Of a DNA stretch of 64,000 nt, positions 41,518-49,743 are shown piece by piece; within the stretch, counting starts at the first letter, position 1, and each line of letters opens with the position of its first letter. Origin of the DNA: Staphylococcus piscifermentans. GTDB lineage: Bacteria > Bacillota > Bacilli > Staphylococcales > Staphylococcaceae. Below the pieces are notes generated by a model that saw only the letters and a program-made list of their open reading frames with translations, searched no databases and had not been told where the DNA came from. A program made the position numbers and the translations under genes. The DNA lies in the NCBI RefSeq assembly GCF_900186985.1, contig NZ_LT906447.1, forward strand, positions 434,001-498,000, read 5' to 3'.

Positions 41518-43608
41518 ATGGAAAATGCTATCGATGATTTGAAATATTCCTTGCATAAAGGATTTATCGACCGTTCCATTGTGCATCAAGGTCACCATGT
41601 CCCGAAACTGTTAATTAATAACGCAGAAGAAAATGTATTATCGACGGTCATTGATGAATTGCAAAAATGCCAATCATTTATGATTTCAGTCGCTTTTATT
41701 ACGGAAAGCGGTTTAGCGAGCTTAAAAGCACATCTTTATGACCTCGCTCAAAAAGGAGTCAAAGGTAAAATACTGACTTCGAACTACCTCGGATTCAATA
41801 CACCAAAAATGTATGAAGAATTATTGAAACTGAAAAATGTTGAGGTCCGTTTAACAGAAGTGCCAGGATTTCATGCAAAAGGATATATTTTCGAACATGA
41901 TCAATTTTCATCGTTAATCGTTGGCAGTTCAAATTTAACTTCCAACGCACTTAAAGTGAATTACGAACATAATATTCTTTTTTCTACTCATCAAAATGGA
42001 GATTTAGTGCATCGTGTAAAACATCAATTCACGGACTTATGGGAACAAAGCACGCCCTTAACACCAGATTGGATTGCGCATTATCGCGAAGTGTATCAGC
42101 CGCAAGCCGTGCAACGTGTATTTGAAGACAGCCGATTGCAAACTGATTTGATTAATCGCGTGGATGATGCGACACAGATTGAACCTAACTTAATGCAAGT
42201 CGAGGCATTGCAATCTTTGAGTAATGTACGTGCACGAGGAGAGGACCGCGCACTGATTATCTCAGCAACCGGAACAGGGAAGACGATTATGTCTGCTCTC
42301 GACGTGCGACAAGCAGAACCTGAACGTTTTCTTTTCGTCGTGCATAGCGAAACTATCTTGAATGACGCAATGCGGGCTTATCAGAAAGTCTTGGCCACAG
42401 AACCCGCTTCAGCTTTCGGCAAATTATCCGGACAGCACAAAGATATGGATGCGAAATATTTATTTGCGACCGTGCAGACATTATCTAAAGCACATATTTA
42501 TTCGCAATTTGATCCGGCAAGTTTCGACTATATTGTCTTTGACGAAGCACATCGTTCAGCCGCCGATACCTATCAACGCATCTTCCATTATTTCAAACCG
42601 CAATTTATGCTGGGTATGACAGCGACGCCAGAACGTACCGATGATTTGAATATCTTCGAACAATTCAATTATAATGTCGCTTATGAAATTCGCCTGCAAA
42701 AAGCATTGGAAAGTGAAATCCTCTGTCCATTTCATTATTTTGGCGTTTCCGACTATGTACAAGACGGAATGGTAGTGGATGATAATAGTCAGTTGCGGTA
42801 TTTGACTTCAGATGAACGGGTGAAATATATCCTAGACCGAACGCGCTATTACGGTTATTCCGGGGACGTGCTGAAAGGCTTAATCTTTGTCAGCCGCAAA
42901 CATGAAGCGGTAGAACTTGCCGAAAAACTCACGCAGCAAGGGATAGCAACGACTGCATTGACCGGTTCAGATTCACAGCAACGCCGAAATACCGTGATTC
43001 AACAGCTTAAAGACGGAGAAATTAATTACATCATCACCGTTGACCTCTTCAATGAAGGTATCGACATCCCAGAAATCAACCAAGTCGTCATGTTAAGAGG
43101 TACACAATCCAGCATTATTTTTGTCCAGCAACTCGGACGCGGCCTGCGTAAAAGTCCTAACAAAGATTACGTGACCGTCATTGATTTCATCGGCAACTAC
43201 AAGAACAATTATTTGATTCCGATTGCGTTGTCAGGCGACCATTCACACAACAAAGACAATTACCGCAAATTCTTGACAGATAACGCACCACTAAGAGGCG
43301 TTTCGACTATCAATTTCGAAGAGGTCGCCAAGAAGAAAGTCTTCGAATCCATACAAAGCGCCACCCTGAACGAAATGAAAATGATTGTAGAAGCTTATCA
43401 GAACGTGAAGAACCGTATCGGCAGAACACCGACCCTGATGGACTTTATCGAACAGAACTCCCTAGATCCAGACGTGCTGTTGTCGAAATTCGCGAATTAC
43501 GAAATCTTTTTAGAAAAGAAAGCTCAAGTGACACCGCGCATCTCTGAGAGTGCCTCTAAGAATTTGACCTTCATGTCCAAAGAGCTGGCGCAAGGCTTGA
43601 AGAGTTAG
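41518..43608 (+). CDS. PLD nuclease-SF2 helicase, N-terminal part of a DUF3427-type protein
   Basis: 696 aa. PLD-like domain (about 25-190) with HAKGY (the HxK of one HKD motif, about residue 118) and SSNLTSNAL. SF2 helicase follows: Walker A SATGTGKT (about 250), FDEAHRS (about 341), GMTATPER, and the C-terminal motif QLGRGLRKS (about 538). Homologues known to me carry a DUF3427 domain at the C-terminus. Here an in-frame TAG at 43606-43608 ends the protein, and the DUF3427 part continues in the same frame as 43615-44388. Probably a nonsense-split gene, less likely two subunits. Confidence 0.8.
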   Translation: MENAIDDLKYSLHKGFIDRSIVHQGHHVPKLLINNAEENVLSTVIDELQKCQSFMISVAFITESGLASLKAHLYDLAQKGVKGKILTSNYLGFNTPKMYEELLKLKNVEVRLTEVPGFHAKGYIFEHDQFSSLIVGSSNLTSNALKVNYEHNILFSTHQNGDLVHRVKHQFTDLWEQSTPLTPDWIAHYREVYQPQAVQRVFEDSRLQTDLINRVDDATQIEPNLMQVEALQSLSNVRARGEDRALIISATGTGKTIMSALDVRQAEPERFLFVVHSETILNDAMRAYQKVLATEPASAFGKLSGQHKDMDAKYLFATVQTLSKAHIYSQFDPASFDYIVFDEAHRSAADTYQRIFHYFKPQFMLGMTATPERTDDLNIFEQFNYNVAYEIRLQKALESEILCPFHYFGVSDYVQDGMVVDDNSQLRYLTSDERVKYILDRTRYYGYSGDVLKGLIFVSRKHEAVELAEKLTQQGIATTALTGSDSQQRRNTVIQQLKDGEINYIITVDLFNEGIDIPEINQVVMLRGTQSSIIFVQQLGRGLRKSPNKDYVTVIDFIGNYKNNYLIPIALSGDHSHNKDNYRKFLTDNAPLRGVSTINFEEVAKKKVFESIQSATLNEMKMIVEAYQNVKNRIGRTPTLMDFIEQNSLDPDVLLSKFANYEIFLEKKAQVTPRISESASKNLTFMSKELAQGLKS

Positions 43609-43614
43609 GATTAT

Positions 43615-44388
43615 ATGACGATTGAAGTGTTAGCAGAACAAGATGAGAGCTTCGAAAGTTTAGTGACAAAGCTGCAAGCAAGAGATAGTGAGATTAGTGA
43701 AGCGGACGTGCAAACAAGTTTGAGAATACTCGATCAATCTTTCTTTAAAAAAGGAACGGATAAACATTACGGTCCACCTATCATCAATATCAAACATCAA
43801 GGCAAACAAATTCAATTGAGCGAACACTTTAAAAAGAATATGCAAAATAAAGCATTTCGGGCGCATTTGGATGATTTGATGCAACTTGCACATTATAAAC
43901 ACATCAATCATTATCATAATAGTAATAGCTTACAACTCTATCAGAAATACTCACGAAAAGATTTTGTGCGCATCATGAATTGGCAAAATGATGAATCTGC
44001 AACTGTTTATGGTTATAAACAGAAATATCAAACATTGCCTGTCTTCATTACGTATCATAAAAAAGAAGATATTAGTGAAACTACGGCTTATGAAGATGAA
44101 TTCCTAAATCAAGACGAGCTAAAATGGTTCACACGTTCTAATCGTTCGTTGAAATCACCTGAAGTTCAGAATGTAATTCATCATCAAGAATTAGAAACAC
44201 CGATGTATATGTTTGTGAAAAAAGAAGATGCAGATGGCAAAAATTTCTATTATTTAGGAACCGCCTGCTATATGGAAGGTACCGCTGAAGATGCACAAAT
44301 GCCAGACGGTAAAAATGTAGTAACCATGCATCTCGCTATGGATACACCCGTACGTGATGATGTATATCGCTATTTAGTAGAGAAATGA
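43615..44388 (+). CDS. DUF3427 domain, C-terminal part of the split helicase
   Basis: 257 aa, same reading frame as the helicase gene and only two codons after its TAG stop. The DUF3427 region starts at about LYQKYSRKDFVRIMNWQNDE and runs to the end. Its ribosome-binding site is weak (AGGA 4 nt before ATG). The absence of any frameshift and the intact downstream frame indicate either a recent nonsense mutation, translation restart giving a separate subunit, or read-through. A terminator follows. Confidence 0.7.
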   Translation: MTIEVLAEQDESFESLVTKLQARDSEISEADVQTSLRILDQSFFKKGTDKHYGPPIINIKHQGKQIQLSEHFKKNMQNKAFRAHLDDLMQLAHYKHINHYHNSNSLQLYQKYSRKDFVRIMNWQNDESATVYGYKQKYQTLPVFITYHKKEDISETTAYEDEFLNQDELKWFTRSNRSLKSPEVQNVIHHQELETPMYMFVKKEDADGKNFYYLGTACYMEGTAEDAQMPDGKNVVTMHLAMDTPVRDDVYRYLVEK

Positions 44389-44394
44389 AGGTAG

Positions 44395-44426
44395 AAACCT
44401 GGCTCAAAGTTGAGTCAGGTTTTTCT
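44395..44426 (+). terminator. Terminator after the DUF3427 gene
   Basis: AAACCTGGCTCAA (44395-44407) pairs with TTGAGTCAGGTTT (44410-44422) with one mismatch, then TTTTCT. Confidence 0.8.
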
Positions 44427-44483
44427 CTAGTGAGGAAATAGGGTATATTTAAGATAAGCTTTAATCGAAAGGAATTAAATTAA

Positions 44484-45113
44484 TTGGCTATTACACGTAA
44501 TTATGAAGAAACCCATAAAAAATTGTTGGATGTGAGTTTGAAAAACTTTTTAGAAAGTGGATTTGAACAAACAAAGTTAAGACAGATTTGTCGCGATGCA
44601 GAAGTGACTACAGGAGCTTTTTATAAACATTTTAAAAATAAAGAGGAAATTTTTGAAGAAATTGTTATGCCCCTCATCATTAAACTGAAAGAAGCCTACC
44701 AAAATAGATATACTGACTTTTTTGAATTTAATACTAAACAAGATGTGGTAAAAAAATGGGCGGATAATAATGATGAAATGTATGTCTTTATTGATTTATT
44801 TTATGATAACTATGATGTGTTTACTTTATTATTTTTTAATGCTCAAGGTACAAAATATGAGAATATGCTTGAAAAAGTAACGCAGTACAGCGAAGAAAAT
44901 ACTCATAAATTTTATAAGGTCCTTTTCCCTAATTCAGAACCACTCAACAAAGAGAAAGTTCATTTTTATACTTATGCTTATTTTGCGGCAATGTTAGATG
45001 TTTTGCGACATCAGTTTAGTAGGGAAAAAACAAAGGAATTATCTACTGATTTACATGATTTTGTGTTGCCAGGTTGGTTTAATTTTATGAATATAAAAAG
45101 TCTTGCTAATTAA
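44484..45113 (+). CDS. TetR-family regulator of the ECF/ABC operon
   Basis: 209 aa, TTG start behind AAAGGAATT. N-terminal HTH: FEQTKLRQICRDAEVTTGAF then YKHFKNKEEIF, about residues 28-58. The gene ends 120 bp before the ECF operon on the same strand. Two 17-bp near-identical palindromes in that gap (45169-45185 and 45203-45219) are the likely binding sites, so it probably controls the importer genes downstream. Its ligand is unknown. Confidence 0.8.
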   Translation: MAITRNYEETHKKLLDVSLKNFLESGFEQTKLRQICRDAEVTTGAFYKHFKNKEEIFEEIVMPLIIKLKEAYQNRYTDFFEFNTKQDVVKKWADNNDEMYVFIDLFYDNYDVFTLLFFNAQGTKYENMLEKVTQYSEENTHKFYKVLFPNSEPLNKEKVHFYTYAYFAAMLDVLRHQFSREKTKELSTDLHDFVLPGWFNFMNIKSLAN

Positions 45114-45131
45114 AAAAGTTAAGTCTATAAT
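45103..45131 (+). promoter_or_regulatory. Promoter candidate P1 for the ECF/ABC operon
   Basis: TTGCTA (45103-45108), a 17-bp spacer and TATAAT (45126-45131). It starts inside the end of the TetR gene; the Fur-like box falls on its start region. Confidence 0.55.
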
Positions 45132-45134
45132 CAT

Positions 45135-45155
45135 AAATGAGATTGATTCTCATTT
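45135..45155. promoter_or_regulatory. Fur-box-like palindrome
   Basis: AAATGAGA-TTGAT-TCTCATTT, perfect 8-bp arms. The core ATGAGATTGATTCTCATT closely resembles staphylococcal Fur boxes. It lies between promoter P1 and a second possible -35 (TTGACT, 45160-45165), positioned to block both when iron is plentiful. Confidence 0.65.
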
Positions 45156-45168
45156 ATTTTTGACTAAT

Positions 45169-45219
45169 AGATAACAATGTTATCTTATTTTTTTAACCTT
45201 TAAGATTACACTGTTATCT
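45169..45219. promoter_or_regulatory. Two TetR-type operators before the ECF operon
   Basis: AGATAACAATGTTATCT (45169-45185) is a perfect 8-1-8 inverted repeat; AGATTACACTGTTATCT (45203-45219) is the same with one mismatch. Spacing is 34 bp start to start. The second ends just before AAGGAGG of the first operon gene. Confidence 0.7.
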
Positions 45220-45235
45220 AAAGGAGGTAACTTTC

Positions 45236-45817
45236 ATGCAAAATGAAAAAATTAACGTTAAAGATTACATTAATATCGGAGTATTTACTGCTATCTATAT
45301 TGTTATCTTTATGATAGTAGGTATGATGGGTTTCATCCCGATATTACTCTTTATTTATCCAGGTGCTATAGGATTAGCATGCGCTTTACCTATATTTATA
45401 TTAATTTCTAAAACCAGAAAATTTGGAGTACTTTCGATTACAGCCGTGATACTAACTCTTTTCATGCTTGTGACTGGTCATCCTTGGTTTGGCATATTAA
45501 TATCGTTGCCAGCAGGAATCATTGGCGATTGGATTATGAAACTAGGCAGTTATAAAAAGTGGATAAATTTATTAAGCGGCTATTGTGTTTTCTCATTGTG
45601 GGTTTTAGGAGGGTTTGCACCTTTCTTCTTTGTTAGAGAAAATTATTTTAAACAATTAGAAAAAGGTTATGGTAAAGATTACGTTACTGCTATCAGTTCG
45701 TTATTTTCTTATGAAATGATTCCGGTTTTAATCTTAGTCTGTGTAATCGGTGCAGCTATTGGAGCTTGGATATCGAGAGGTCTGTTGAAAAAACATTTTA
45801 CCAATTTGGTGAATTGA
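45236..45817 (+). CDS. ECF transporter S component, MptD/Trep_Strep family
   Basis: 193 aa, perfect AAGGAGG upstream. Six hydrophobic segments with short loops; the N-terminal DYINIGVFTAIYIVIFMIVG form is that of the Trep_Strep/MptD membrane family, used as substrate-binding subunits with CbiQ-like T proteins and CbiO-like ATPases. The next two genes encode exactly these partners. Substrate not known for the family with certainty; the Fur-like box and the YbtP/Q-like genes downstream suggest iron or a metallophore. Confidence 0.75.
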   Translation: MQNEKINVKDYINIGVFTAIYIVIFMIVGMMGFIPILLFIYPGAIGLACALPIFILISKTRKFGVLSITAVILTLFMLVTGHPWFGILISLPAGIIGDWIMKLGSYKKWINLLSGYCVFSLWVLGGFAPFFFVRENYFKQLEKGYGKDYVTAISSLFSYEMIPVLILVCVIGAAIGAWISRGLLKKHFTNLVN

Positions 45818-45818
45818 A

Positions 45819-46523
45819 ATGTGGACTGCTAATGAAAATAAAATTTTTTTAGATCCTCGAACATGTTTAATATTAAGTCTTATTATCTCTATTGCTTCAA
45901 TGATTGGGAAAATTGAAGAACCAGGGATTTATTATAGATTAGTCGTAATTTTAATACCTGTGTTTCTTTTGTTTTGGATTAAAAAGTGGATAATGAGTAG
46001 TTTAGCTTTTATTATTTTACTTTTAAGTTGGCTCTATGAGATTAAAATAGGTCTGATAACTTCTAATATGTATACATTAATCGGGTATGTTGTTTCGAAT
46101 ATTGTTACCAGATTTTTACCTTCTATATTGATGGGTTATTTTATCATTAACACTTTAACCGTAGATAAATTTATAAGAGGATTAGATTTATTAAAGTTGC
46201 CGAGAGGTTTAATTATTTCAATAGCAATTATGTTCAGATTTATACCGACTCTAATTGAAGAACGTCATTATATTAAAAGTGCAAATAAAATGAAATCTAA
46301 TTTCACAAATTCTTATATTATAACTTGGCCGGTTATATCCCAACTTGTACCTATTATTCATAGTGCTTTACGAATTTCCAATGATTTAACGATGTCAGTG
46401 TTAACAAGAGGTTTAGACATTAACAATACGAGAACTTCCATTATCCAACTAAAGCTGAAATTTATTGATTATGCAGTTTTAGGGATTGCTATTGTATTGA
46501 TGTATTTTAATTTAATTATGTGA
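45819..46523 (+). CDS. ECF transporter T (transmembrane) component, CbiQ-like
   Basis: 234 aa, beginning 1 bp after the S-component stop. About five membrane helices, with the cytoplasmic coupling region carrying RGLDLLKLPRGLII and, later, SVLTRGLDI, the two short motifs by which EcfT contacts the ATPases. It anchors the fused ATPase encoded next. Confidence 0.8.
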   Translation: MWTANENKIFLDPRTCLILSLIISIASMIGKIEEPGIYYRLVVILIPVFLLFWIKKWIMSSLAFIILLLSWLYEIKIGLITSNMYTLIGYVVSNIVTRFLPSILMGYFIINTLTVDKFIRGLDLLKLPRGLIISIAIMFRFIPTLIEERHYIKSANKMKSNFTNSYIITWPVISQLVPIIHSALRISNDLTMSVLTRGLDINNTRTSIIQLKLKFIDYAVLGIAIVLMYFNLIM

Positions 46524-46532
46524 GGTTAAATT

Positions 46533-48008
46533 ATGATTAAGTTAAATAATGTGAATTTTTCATATCAAGAAGGCCAAAAGATACTTAAAAATATTAATTT
46601 ACAAATAGAAAGTGGAAAACTAATTGTTCTAGCAGGAAAATCAGGTTGCGGTAAGACGACCTTATTAAAAATATTAAATGGATTAATCCCTCATTTTATT
46701 CCGGGAACTATAGAAGGGAACGTCACAATTAATGAAAAAGATATTCGTGAACTAACATTTAGTGATATCTCCATGATTACTGGCACTGTCTTTCAAAATC
46801 CTAAAGCTCAATTTTTCTGTATGAATTCAACTAATGAATTAGCTTTTGAATCAGAAAATAACGGGATGGACCCTGTATTAATAAGAGAGCAAATTGAGAA
46901 GTGTTCAGAAAAAATGAATATTAGTCACCTTTTAAATAAAAATCTTTCAAAATTATCGGGAGGACAAAAACAAATTATAGCATGTGCTTCGATTTCTATA
47001 TTATCTCATGACATTATTCTTCTTGATGAACCGACTGCTAATTTAGATTTTCAAGCTATTCAAAAAATAAAAGAACTCATTACTGTATGGAAAAGAGAAG
47101 GAAAAACTATTATTGTGGCAGAACATAGACTGTCATATTTAATAAATTTGTTGGATCAATTAATTATATTAGAAAACGGAGAGATTACGAATATATTGAC
47201 CCATAATGAAGTTGCAACGATGACTAATAAGCAATTTAATGAAGCAGGCCTAAGAAGCCCTTGGGCACCTGTACTTACTATCGATAATAATGAGGAAAAT
47301 CATTCAAATGATTATATTGAATTTGAAAATATCAAATTTAAATATAAATATACTGAAGATAACATATTAGATATACCTTTCCTCAAAATTCCAAAAGGTA
47401 AAGTAACTGCTTTAATCGGTAATAATGGATGCGGAAAGAGCACCTTAGCTAAATATTTAGCAGGACTAGAGAAGAATTATTTACGTAAGTTCTTTTTCTT
47501 AAATACAAGAAGTTTGATAGCAAAAGAAGTATTCATGGTTTTTCAAGATGTAAATAATCAATTATCAGCTAACACTGTATTAAGTGAATGGGAAATTTGC
47601 AGTAAAAAATGTGAAGATTTTGAACGTGAATCAACGCAACTATTGAAAGAATTAAATTTAGAAATTAATCAGGAAATGAATCCCCAAAATTTGTCAGGCG
47701 GAGAAAAACAAAGAGTTGCTATTGGAGAAGGGGTAATCGCACAAAGTGAAATACTGATATTAGATGAACCTACTAGCGGATTAGATTATTTTAATATGAT
47801 TCGTATCGTAGAAGTAATTAAGAAACTTATGAAAAACAAGAAATTCACTGTACTGCTTATTACTCACGATTATGATTTTCTTCTAAGATTAGCAAATGAA
47901 GTAGTGGTAATTGAAAATGGCCGAGTCAGCGATCAATTTGAACTAAATTATAATGCTGTATCGAAAGCAACCCTTTATTTTAAAGGAAGTGAATTTAAAA
48001 TTGAATAA
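46533..48008 (+). CDS. Fused double ATPase of an ECF transporter (EcfA-EcfA')
   Basis: 491 aa with two complete ABC ATPase domains. First (1 to about 235): Walker A AGKSGCGKTT, signature LSGGQKQ, Walker B IILLDEPT. Second (about 265-491): Walker A IGNNGCGKST, signature LSGGEKQ, Walker B ILILDEPTSGLD. Both sites look active. It powers the S/T components encoded upstream. The 3' end overlaps the next gene by 8 bp, coupling the importer to the ABC pair that follows. Confidence 0.87.
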   Translation: MIKLNNVNFSYQEGQKILKNINLQIESGKLIVLAGKSGCGKTTLLKILNGLIPHFIPGTIEGNVTINEKDIRELTFSDISMITGTVFQNPKAQFFCMNSTNELAFESENNGMDPVLIREQIEKCSEKMNISHLLNKNLSKLSGGQKQIIACASISILSHDIILLDEPTANLDFQAIQKIKELITVWKREGKTIIVAEHRLSYLINLLDQLIILENGEITNILTHNEVATMTNKQFNEAGLRSPWAPVLTIDNNEENHSNDYIEFENIKFKYKYTEDNILDIPFLKIPKGKVTALIGNNGCGKSTLAKYLAGLEKNYLRKFFFLNTRSLIAKEVFMVFQDVNNQLSANTVLSEWEICSKKCEDFERESTQLLKELNLEINQEMNPQNLSGGEKQRVAIGEGVIAQSEILILDEPTSGLDYFNMIRIVEVIKKLMKNKKFTVLLITHDYDFLLRLANEVVVIENGRVSDQFELNYNAVSKATLYFKGSEFKIE

Positions 48009-49743
48009 TATTAAAACTTTGTATAGATATATGGGTGGATACAAAAAGTACATTTTATTATCATTGATATTTTCAGCTTTAAGCGTAGTGGCGATGCTCA
48101 TACCTTATTACAGTATTTATAAAATGCTGATGAATATTGTGAATAATGAAGAAATCGAAGCAGTAAAGTATGGGCTTTTAGCGAGTAGTGCAATTATAAT
48201 CGGTGTAATTATATATTTTATTTCTTTATATTTAAGTCATATTAGTGCATTCGGCGTAGAGAGAAATATACGGAACTATGGAATTGATAAGTTAATGAAT
48301 ATTGAATTAGCTTTTTTTGATGATAATCAGTCTGGAACAATCCGTAAAACTATTGATGACAATGCCGCTAAAACACATGTTTTTATAGCACATAATTTAC
48401 CTGATTTAGTAGGAATTTTAATTTCTCCAATTATTATTTTAACCTTTTTATTTACCATTAATTGGGTGATGGGGCTGATTATGTTGGTTATGATATTGGT
48501 AGCTCTATTCTTAATTTATTTGATGGTAGGAAAAGTCAATAATATGAAAAAATTCTTAAATTCATTAAATCAGATGATTTCAGATGGTACTGAATATATT
48601 CGTGGGATACAAGTAATAAAAATCTTCAATGCTTCATTTAAGAGATTTTTAAATTTCAAAAAAAGTGTAGGAGATTATAGTAGGTGGGCTACAAATTATG
48701 CATTCTCAGCAAGAGTTCCTTATGTATTTAATCAGATTCTACTACATGGAATCAGTATCTTAATATTATTGGTAACATTGCCCTTTATTGAACATTCTCC
48801 TGACTTCAACCAATTTTACGTTTCGATTATCTTTACAATACTTATAAGTGGGCAAATTGTGTTATTTCTGTCTAAAATTATGAACACGGGTGAAAATGTT
48901 TCCTTGGCTATTCAGATAGTGGGCGAAGTGGAAAATATATTCAGTAATTATAACTTTAATCAATTTAATGAAAGATTAAATAAAAAAATAGAAGGAAATA
49001 TAGAGGTAAAAGATTTAAGTTTTACTTATGATAGCGATAAATATGCTTTAAAAGATATTAATTTTTCTATACCTGCTAAAAGTATCGTAGCAATTGTTGG
49101 TTCATCGGGTTCTGGAAAGTCTACTATAGCTAAAGTGCTTAGTAAGATGTACGGTAATTATGAAGGAAGTATCAAAATAGGCGACCGAGAGTTAAAAGAT
49201 ATTAACGAAGTTGATTATATGAATTATATGACCTATGTTTTTCAAGGGATGAAATTATATAATTTATCTATTTACGATAATTTAAAACTCGCAAACGAAA
49301 ATATTACTGACAAGGATATTGAGAAGGCTATGCAAAAAGCACAATGCCAAGATATCGTAGAAAAGTTGCCTGAAGGATTGAATACTGTAATTGGTGGACA
49401 ACATGTGAAATTATCAGGAGGAGAAATACAGCGTCTAGTGTTATGTAGAGCACTATTAAGGGATACTGAATTTTTAATTGTAGATGAAGTGACCGCTTCG
49501 ATTGATCCGGTTAATGAATATAAAATTCAATGTATCCTAGAAGAACTAGTGAAAGAAAAAACTGTGGTCATTATTTCTCATAAGCTAAATCTAGTTAAAA
49601 TGGCGCAACAAGTCCTTGTCATGAATCAAGGAAATATTACACAAAAAGGTTCTCATCAAGAACTCTTGTTAGAGGACGGTATGTATAAAACAATGTTTGA
49701 AAGATATAGACAAACTAAGACATGGAAGTTAGGTGAGTCTTAA
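48001..49743 (+). CDS. ABC half-transporter, exporter fold (YbtP/IrtA-like)
   Basis: 580 aa from TTG 48001 (AAGGAAG upstream, 8-bp overlap with the ATPase gene). Six membrane helices (1 to about 310), then the ATPase: Walker A VGSSGSGKST, signature LSGGEIQRLVLCRALL and Walker B FLIVDEVTAS, where the catalytic Glu is kept. Half-transporters of this fold act as heterodimers; the partner is encoded directly after, with a 1-bp overlap. In metallophore loci (yersiniabactin, equibactin, mycobactin) such pairs import the loaded siderophore rather than export. Confidence 0.82.
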   Translation: MNNIKTLYRYMGGYKKYILLSLIFSALSVVAMLIPYYSIYKMLMNIVNNEEIEAVKYGLLASSAIIIGVIIYFISLYLSHISAFGVERNIRNYGIDKLMNIELAFFDDNQSGTIRKTIDDNAAKTHVFIAHNLPDLVGILISPIIILTFLFTINWVMGLIMLVMILVALFLIYLMVGKVNNMKKFLNSLNQMISDGTEYIRGIQVIKIFNASFKRFLNFKKSVGDYSRWATNYAFSARVPYVFNQILLHGISILILLVTLPFIEHSPDFNQFYVSIIFTILISGQIVLFLSKIMNTGENVSLAIQIVGEVENIFSNYNFNQFNERLNKKIEGNIEVKDLSFTYDSDKYALKDINFSIPAKSIVAIVGSSGSGKSTIAKVLSKMYGNYEGSIKIGDRELKDINEVDYMNYMTYVFQGMKLYNLSIYDNLKLANENITDKDIEKAMQKAQCQDIVEKLPEGLNTVIGGQHVKLSGGEIQRLVLCRALLRDTEFLIVDEVTASIDPVNEYKIQCILEELVKEKTVVIISHKLNLVKMAQQVLVMNQGNITQKGSHQELLLEDGMYKTMFERYRQTKTWKLGES

